From NCBI GenBank assembly GCA_028565715.1, contig JAOXYC010214573.1, positions 1 through 11,190 on the forward strand: a DNA stretch of 11,190 bases, written 5' to 3'. The notes beneath the pieces were generated by a model. That model did not search any database and had not been told where the DNA came from. It saw only the letters and a list, made by a program, of their open reading frames with translations. This document shows positions 9,001 to 11,190 of the stretch, piece by piece (position 1 is the first letter of the stretch; every line of letters begins with the position of its first letter). The DNA comes from Phoronis pallida. Its lineage: Eukaryota; Phoronida; Phoronidae. Made by a program: the position numbers and the translations under genes.

Positions 9001-10826
9001 CCTTCTCATTCATGCAAAACCCGGATCCACAAAACAAAGCAATAAAGATTTGGGTCCTCTTTTCAGCGTCAAGTTCTTTTCTTTTGAATGTATCACAAGA
9101 AAATACTTGTCCCACAGACATGCCAATATTTACCAATGCACTGCGTATCTGAGCCCGACCAGGTCCCATTAGACATGCAGCTACGCTCGGTTGAGCCTCT
9201 CTCCAGTCCGTACTGGCACGTGAACTCTACCTTTGACTGGTACGTCGATTCTTTACCGAATTTCTTGCCAAATTCAGGCGTTGGAAGTTGTCCACAATCT
9301 TTGACTGAAAAACACGTTGTTGTGTTATTGGATTATACAGCATTTGCCTTGAAGGGTTTTTGACTGCTATATATGATAAATCAATTGGTCACACATTGGT
9401 CACCACAAAAGCACGCGGACACTTACTTCTACAGGAGGCCCGCGTACCAGACCATGTCGCATCCGCCTGACAGGTGATATACTGGTCTCCTATTAGATCA
9501 TAGCCCGTGCTACATCGAGTCTCTACACGACTCTTGTAGAATAAGTCACTGCCATAGAGCTTCCCATTCGCTGGAGAAGTCAGCTTCTGGCAAAACGTAA
9601 CTGCAAAAAAGTTTAACATAATTAAGATAGACAGTAGATATGGAAGTCTGACCACGTGTTGTTTGTTTTTAGGCCAATTATTCATCGAATGAAAAGAATT
9701 GCATCATAGGACGGATGTAAACCATTCCTAGTTATTTTGTATAACACCTTTGCTTCACAGTCACGTGATGATATGTTGACTATGTACGCTGGTAGAACGA
9801 CAATTGCACCTTTCAATTAGCGAATACCTGATGTCATATGACCAACTATACTCCTATCAAACATGAAGGATCTAATCAAGTTTTGAAAAAAGCGATATCA
9901 TAACTATCACGATTTTAGAGTGTTTGTTTTTCTACTTCTGCTCACATATTTCGTCATTATCATCATCATCATCATCACGATCATCAAAACAATCGCAACC
10001 AATACCATCGTGACGGCAGTTGAGAAAACAATTCATATATGATTTATCAAAGTTATAGATATAAGGTTATTCTAATTAAGAATTGGATGTAATAATACCT
10101 GTTGTTGGATGAGATTTAAAAAATCATAGAACGAACCAATAAAAGTTTCTTACTTCCCATGAATTAAAGAATCATTTTATCACATAACAGCAGTCCTAAA
10201 CTAACTTTTACGCACAACCAATCTTATAACTGAAAGAGGTGTTGATAATACATAATTCGAAGCTTGTATACAACTCGTGTTATATTAACAACCGACTGTA
10301 CACAAGCCGATAGTCATGTGATACCGTTATTGTACCGTTCTCTAACGTGTGAAACAAAGAATCCGAGTCATGTGATACGTGTATCGGACAAAATGGAGAA
10401 TGTCTAAACAAATCGTCGAAAGAACACGAAGCAAGTTTTTTTTTTAGCAGGTAGGTCTAGGGGGATAAATACAAAACTAAATGGGATCGTAAAATACTTT
10501 GTCAATTCATTGACTTCCAATTCACGTGTTAGAATAGATTTTTTGCCAGTATGGAATAGCTCATTTCCACGCCCTTTAATAATCAATATCTTAAAATTTT
10601 ATGGCACTGAATACAAGGGTAGTTATGTTACACAATACTTTCTAAAATGACTTACCGTTACAGACCGGAGCAGGTTTAGACCAACCATTCACCGTGCAGT
10701 CGGCGCTGGGAGCTCCTGCAATACTGTATCCCGTATCACAGAAGAACGCCACGTAATCTCCAACATTCAAACCTGTAAACGTGTTCTGTCCGTTCCTGGG
10801 CTGGGTAGGTTTAGCGCATGGTGAAA
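2871..10826 (-). CDS. Secreted CCP-MAM-Thr-rich-Ly6-like mosaic protein, 3' part (10 exons)
   Basis: Inferred minus-strand join, in transcription order: 10826-10656, 9600-9427, 9304-9134, 8498-8373, 7592-7461, 6494-6346, 5740-5659, 4748-4608, 4059-3918, 3096-2871. Every intron is GT-AG and every junction keeps frame. The product in the window is about 503 residues: three CCP (sushi) domains, one MAM domain of about 160 residues with its four cysteines, a Thr/Pro-rich mucin-like linker, and a 12-cysteine Ly6/uPAR-like C-terminus. CCP and MAM modules mediate protein or glycan binding outside the cell. No transmembrane segment or GPI signal is visible at the C-terminus, so secretion is likely. 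Sequons (NVT, NGT, NYT, NDT) suggest glycosylation. The signal peptide and any further CCPs lie beyond the right edge. Domain calls are firm; the biological role (adhesion, innate recognition, matrix) is inference. Confidence 0.85.
3097..3917 (-). other. Intron between the two Ly6-like exons
   Basis: Starts GTAAGT (3917-3912) and ends TTTTAG (3102-3097). It interrupts the Ly6-like domain in phase 2. An 87-codon open frame at 3504-3767 on the minus strand has no domain signature and no credible splice sites. No repeat was recognised. Confidence 0.7.
3918..4059 (-). CDS. Exon: first half of Ly6/uPAR-like domain
   Basis: 142 nt, entering in phase 1 after TTTTAAAG and leaving in phase 2 at AAAAG|GTAAGT. 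It encodes GPACYQQRKC and continues with DC, SC and HGQYCMNTVYQ, ending RSVEKR, the typical first-half cysteine pattern of Ly6/uPAR proteins (CY..., then QxC, then a residue run leading to a Cys at the start of the next exon). Five of the domain's twelve cysteines are here. Confidence 0.82.
4060..4607 (-). other. Intron between the Thr-rich and Ly6-like exons
   Basis: Starts GTATAG (4607-4602), a weaker donor than its neighbours, and ends TTAAAG (4065-4060). A 65-codon open frame at 4201-4398 on the minus strand has no domain signature. No repeat was recognised. Confidence 0.65.
4608..4748 (-). CDS. Exon: Thr/Pro-rich mucin-like linker
   Basis: 141 nt, symmetric phase 1-1, between the acceptor CTCTCTCTCAG and the donor ACAG|GTATAG. 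The 47 codons are mostly Thr and Pro with some Ser, with two related blocks around VPTT (RVPTTKQPLTSVPTTTPTTT). Such segments are usually densely O-glycosylated, extended stalks. It separates the MAM domain from the Ly6-like tail. Being symmetric, it could be skipped without a frameshift. Confidence 0.82.
4749..5658 (-). other. Intron between MAM exon 4 and the linker exon
   Basis: Starts GTAAGT and ends with a CT-rich tract plus CAG. It contains a distinctly GC-richer patch at about 5270-5460 with open frames on both strands (116 codons plus, 60 codons minus). Neither matches a family I recognise. The minus-strand patch contains a possible 90-nt phase 1-1 exon (5319-5408), discussed under findings. 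Confidence 0.6.
5659..5740 (-). CDS. Exon: MAM domain part 4 (C-terminal end)
   Basis: 82 nt, entering in phase 0 after TTTTTTGCAG and leaving in phase 1 at GCAAAA|GTAAGT. It encodes ISFEATHG and then DIAIDNVTILKSC, which matches the conserved MAM ending (FEa..G...gDIAiDdv.....C). The final Cys is the fourth MAM cysteine. NDT and NVT are possible N-glycosylation sites. Confidence 0.92.
5741..6345 (-). other. Intron between MAM exons 3 and 4
   Basis: Starts GTAAAT and ends TTTTTTGCAG. Its first 60 bases on the minus strand carry a diverged second copy of the exon 3 end and donor (about 6286-6315). No gene or element was recognised in the rest. Confidence 0.7.
6286..6291 (-). promoter_or_regulatory. 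Candidate alternative 5' splice site, 54 nt past the MAM exon 3 donor
   Basis: Minus-strand TATACATGG|GTAAAAAGC repeats the used donor TATACGTGG|GTAAATAGC. Both lie in the same open frame and phase, so use of the distal one would insert 18 residues without frameshift. Confidence 0.4.
6346..6494 (-). CDS. Exon: MAM domain part 3
   Basis: 149 nt, entering in phase 1 after TTCTTTGTAG and leaving in phase 0 at ACGTGG|GTAAAT. It encodes GMGDLRVYVNE, then EKLGNQGTKWHNAIIKI, matching the MAM core (MG.L.V.v ... GnQG..W..a.v.i). The donor was chosen because the next exon enters in phase 0; the other nearby GT dinucleotides are out of phase. Confidence 0.9.
6495..7460 (-). other. Intron between MAM exons 2 and 3
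   Basis: Starts GTAAAAATAG and ends CTTTGTAG. It contains the tRNA-like fragment near 6720-6790. The open frame at 7206-7391 on the minus strand has no MAM-like motif and was not used. Confidence 0.65.
6718..6787 (+). repeat. tRNA-like sequence (SINE head or tRNA pseudogene)
   Basis: TAGGTTAGATGGTAGAGTA (6726-6744) aligns position by position with a tRNA D-arm/box A, and GGTTCGATTCC (6765-6775) is a perfect box B inside a T-arm TGGG-loop-CCCA. The D-stem pairing is degenerate, the anticodon/variable region is about 5 nt short, and the acceptor ends do not pair, so it is not a working tRNA. This is the usual state of a tRNA-derived SINE 5' end. The 3' limit of any SINE body is unclear. Confidence 0.65.
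7461..7592 (-). CDS. Exon: MAM domain part 2
   Basis: 132 nt, symmetric phase 1-1, between the acceptor CCCTATTAAG and the donor GTCAAG|GTAAAA. It encodes HYAYTEAST, then ARLNSREF, then CYTLSFIYNMNG, matching MAM (ghYayvEaS ... a.L.Sp.f ... CltFwYhMyG). The Cys is the third MAM cysteine. The acceptor lies just after an in-frame TAA, and joining to exon 1 gives a Gly codon (G+GC). Confidence 0.9.
7593..8372 (-). other. Intron between MAM exons 1 and 2
   Basis: Starts GTGCGT, a non-ideal donor, and ends ATTAAG with a poor pyrimidine tract. Almost half of it is the piggyBac-like MITE at 7806-8152. No other feature was recognised. Confidence 0.65.
7806..8152. mobile_element. piggyBac-like MITE with TTAA target duplication
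   Basis: TTAACCATCTGAGGCCC (7806-7822) and AGGGCCTCAGAGGGTTAA (8135-8152) are inverted repeats differing at one terminal-repeat base, each bounded by TTAA. TTAA target duplications and CCC-type ends are hallmarks of the piggyBac superfamily. The 347-bp body is GC-richer than its surroundings and encodes no transposase, so it is non-autonomous. A near-palindrome around GAATGAGCTCATT (7971-7983) sits almost exactly at its centre. Confidence 0.75.
8373..8498 (-). CDS. Exon: MAM domain part 1 (N-terminal end)
   Basis: 126 nt, symmetric phase 1-1, between the acceptor TGTATTTTAG and the donor AATG|GTGCGT. It encodes CNFERGYCG, then DDYDWSRNSGTTPSNYTGP, the canonical MAM opening with its first two cysteines and a DD(F/Y)DW block. 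Joined to CCP 3 the linker is CIDPVQC. Confidence 0.93.
8714..8861. repeat. Near-perfect inverted repeat, 69-bp arms, 10-nt loop
   Basis: Arm 8714-8782 pairs with 8793-8861 around the loop ATGACTGCGG. I count two internal mismatches (8742/8833, 8760/8815) and one T-G near the outer end (8717/8858). Such length and identity imply a recent origin or a foldback element. Transcribed with the host gene it would form a long double-stranded RNA stem. Confidence 0.85.
8864..8941. repeat. Tandem duplication, 2 x 39 bp
   Basis: The 39-bp unit beginning TTTTATTATATTATGTCAT occurs at 8864-8902 and 8903-8941 with a single difference (ATTAACGGG versus ATCAACGGG). It abuts the right arm of the large inverted repeat. 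Confidence 0.85.
9134..9304 (-). CDS. Exon: CCP/sushi domain 3
   Basis: 171 nt, symmetric phase 1-1, between the acceptor GTTTTTCAG and the donor CATTG|GTAAAT. It encodes KDCGQLPTPEFGKKFG, then VEFTCQYG, GSTERSC and GTWSGSDTQC: the four cysteines, the Trp and the glycines of a complete CCP module in one exon. It lacks an in-frame ATG. NGT is a possible N-glycosylation site. The intron separating it from CCP 2 is only 122 nt. Confidence 0.93.
9427..9600 (-). CDS. Exon: CCP/sushi domain 2
   Basis: 174 nt, symmetric phase 1-1, between the acceptor CTTTTTTGCAG and the donor AGAA|GTAAGT. It encodes FCQKLTSPANGKLYG, then ETRCSTGYDLIGD, ITCQ and ATWSGTRASC, with the four cysteines, the conserved GY and the Trp. 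The hydrophobic run upstream in the same open frame is intron, not a signal peptide. Joining to CCP 1 makes CNVTFC, a sequon at the domain boundary. Confidence 0.93.
9959..9976. repeat. (ATC)6 microsatellite
   Basis: Six perfect ATC units, with imperfect TCA/ATC copies on both sides to about 9954-9986. It lies in the intron between CCP 1 and CCP 2. Confidence 0.9.
10312..10378. repeat. 13-bp direct repeat AGTCATGTGATAC
   Basis: Exact copies at 10312-10324 and 10366-10378, 54 bp apart. A related AGTCACGTGAT lies at 9759-9769 and contains a palindromic CACGTG E-box core. It could be a bHLH-type binding site, but chance is possible. Confidence 0.4.
10656..10826 (-). CDS. Exon: CCP/sushi domain 1 in the window
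   Basis: 171 nt, symmetric phase 1-1, between the acceptor TATCTTTCAG and the donor TAACG|GTAAGT. It encodes SPCAKPTQPRNGQNTFTG, then VAFFCDTGYSI, ADCTVNGWSKPAPVC: the four cysteines, GY and the Trp of a complete CCP. It enters in phase 1, so at least one more coding exon lies beyond the right edge. Confidence 0.92.
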
Positions 10827-11111
10827 CTGAAAGATACCGAGTTTCTTTCGTAATGCTTTCATTGCCAGAACAAAAGTCTCAACGTTTTGTTATAAGTGGT
10901 TATTGTCAAATGATAATTTAACTAAGATGCTGTGAAACGTTGTTTCCTGTCAAAACGCTTTACTGAAAACGTAATTAATAAAGTGTAAGCAAACAACGTT
11001 TTTCTCAAAACCTCACAAAACTCGTCTCATCTCTTACGGAATTGATTTGGTTTATTCAGTTTACACGGCTTCAAATACAGGGATCTCAATTCAAGCTCTT
11101 TGAACACTGTA
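10827..11111 (-). other. Intron upstream of CCP 1 (partial)
   Basis: Ends TATCTTTCAG. It is AT-rich with no recognisable exon, and continues into the retroelement-like tail and past the right edge. Confidence 0.55.
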
Positions 11112-11190
11112 TGATAATAATAATTTATTTCTCTGTAAGAAAGGCCTCCGGCCCATGTTACAATGAATAAACAGTAATCAACAAATAACA
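11112..11190 (-). mobile_element. Probable non-LTR retroelement 3' tail
   Basis: On the minus strand the sequence reads GGGCCGGAGGCCTTTCTTAC, then AATAAATTATTATTATCAT. A GGCC-loop-GGCC hairpin followed by an AATAAA and a short ATT repeat is a common 3' end of LINE or LINE-mobilised SINE copies. The body would extend past the right edge, so neither family nor length can be given. Confidence 0.45.

Larger units (their letters stand above)
8499..9133 (-). other. Intron between CCP 3 and MAM exon 1
   Basis: Starts GTAAAT and ends TTTTAG. It holds the 69-bp inverted repeat and the adjoining 39-bp tandem duplication. A 129-codon plus-strand open frame spanning these repeats is a by-product of them. 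Confidence 0.65.
9601..10655 (-). other. Intron between CCP 1 and CCP 2
   Basis: The longest complete intron (1055 nt). It starts GTAAGT and ends TTTTTTGCAG. It holds an ATC microsatellite and three AGTCAYGTGAT motifs (9759-9769, 10312-10322, 10366-10376). No further exon or transposon was recognised. Confidence 0.65.

Noticed and set aside
8783-9172. A 129-codon plus-strand open frame
   Set aside because: It runs through the right arm of the palindrome and the 39-bp tandem repeat and then over the antisense of the CCP 3 exon; no domain, and the repeats explain the open frame.
9601-9685. Hydrophobic signal-peptide-like stretch in front of CCP 2
   Set aside because: A strong acceptor (TTTTTTGCAG) separates it from the exon, the exon enters in phase 1 as all CCP exons here do, and another CCP exon lies upstream at 10656-10826. 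An alternative start here is not excluded but less likely.
1-11190. CRISPR array, operon or viral genome organisation
   Set aside because: No regularly spaced repeats, no ribosome-binding-site spaced genes, and no viral replication or structural protein signatures; exon-intron structure points to an animal nuclear genome.

Overview
The window looks like nuclear DNA of an invertebrate animal. It is AT-rich, has a multi-exon gene with consensus GT-AG introns, carries several short transposon remnants, and shows no bacterial gene organisation. The closest fit by gene style is a marine lophotrochozoan such as a mollusc or brachiopod: a peptide-receptor-like GPCR with an NxxINFxLY transmembrane 7, and a sushi/MAM/Ly6-like secreted mosaic. 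That placement is inference, not proof.

Layout. (1) Positions 1-1014, plus strand: the 3' part of a rhodopsin-type GPCR, open from the left edge and uninterrupted from TM1 to the stop codon. (2) Positions 1015-2870: a convergent intergenic region with a MITE-like inverted-repeat element and two hairpins. (3) Positions 2871-10826, minus strand: ten coding exons at the 3' end of one extracellular mosaic gene. In transcription order they encode CCP/sushi 1, CCP 2, CCP 3, a complete MAM domain split over four exons, a Thr/Pro-rich mucin-like linker, and a two-exon cysteine-rich Ly6/uPAR-like C-terminus ending in TAA. All nine junctions agree in phase; the ten exons sum to 1514 nt, giving two carry-in bases plus exactly 504 codons including the stop. 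The 5' end of the gene lies beyond the right edge.

The introns hold a tRNA-like SINE-type fragment (about 6718-6787), a piggyBac-like MITE with TTAA ends (7806-8152), a 69-bp near-perfect inverted repeat with a 10-nt loop (8714-8861) abutting a 39-bp tandem duplication, an ATC microsatellite, and at the right edge a probable non-LTR retroelement tail.

No shared pathway links the two genes. One encodes a membrane receptor, probably for a peptide or amine; the other a secreted, glycosylated adhesion- or immune-type protein. The most notable signals are the clean phase-1 domain mosaic, a duplicated in-frame splice donor at the end of MAM exon 3, and the intronic palindrome, one arm of which looks like a small exon.
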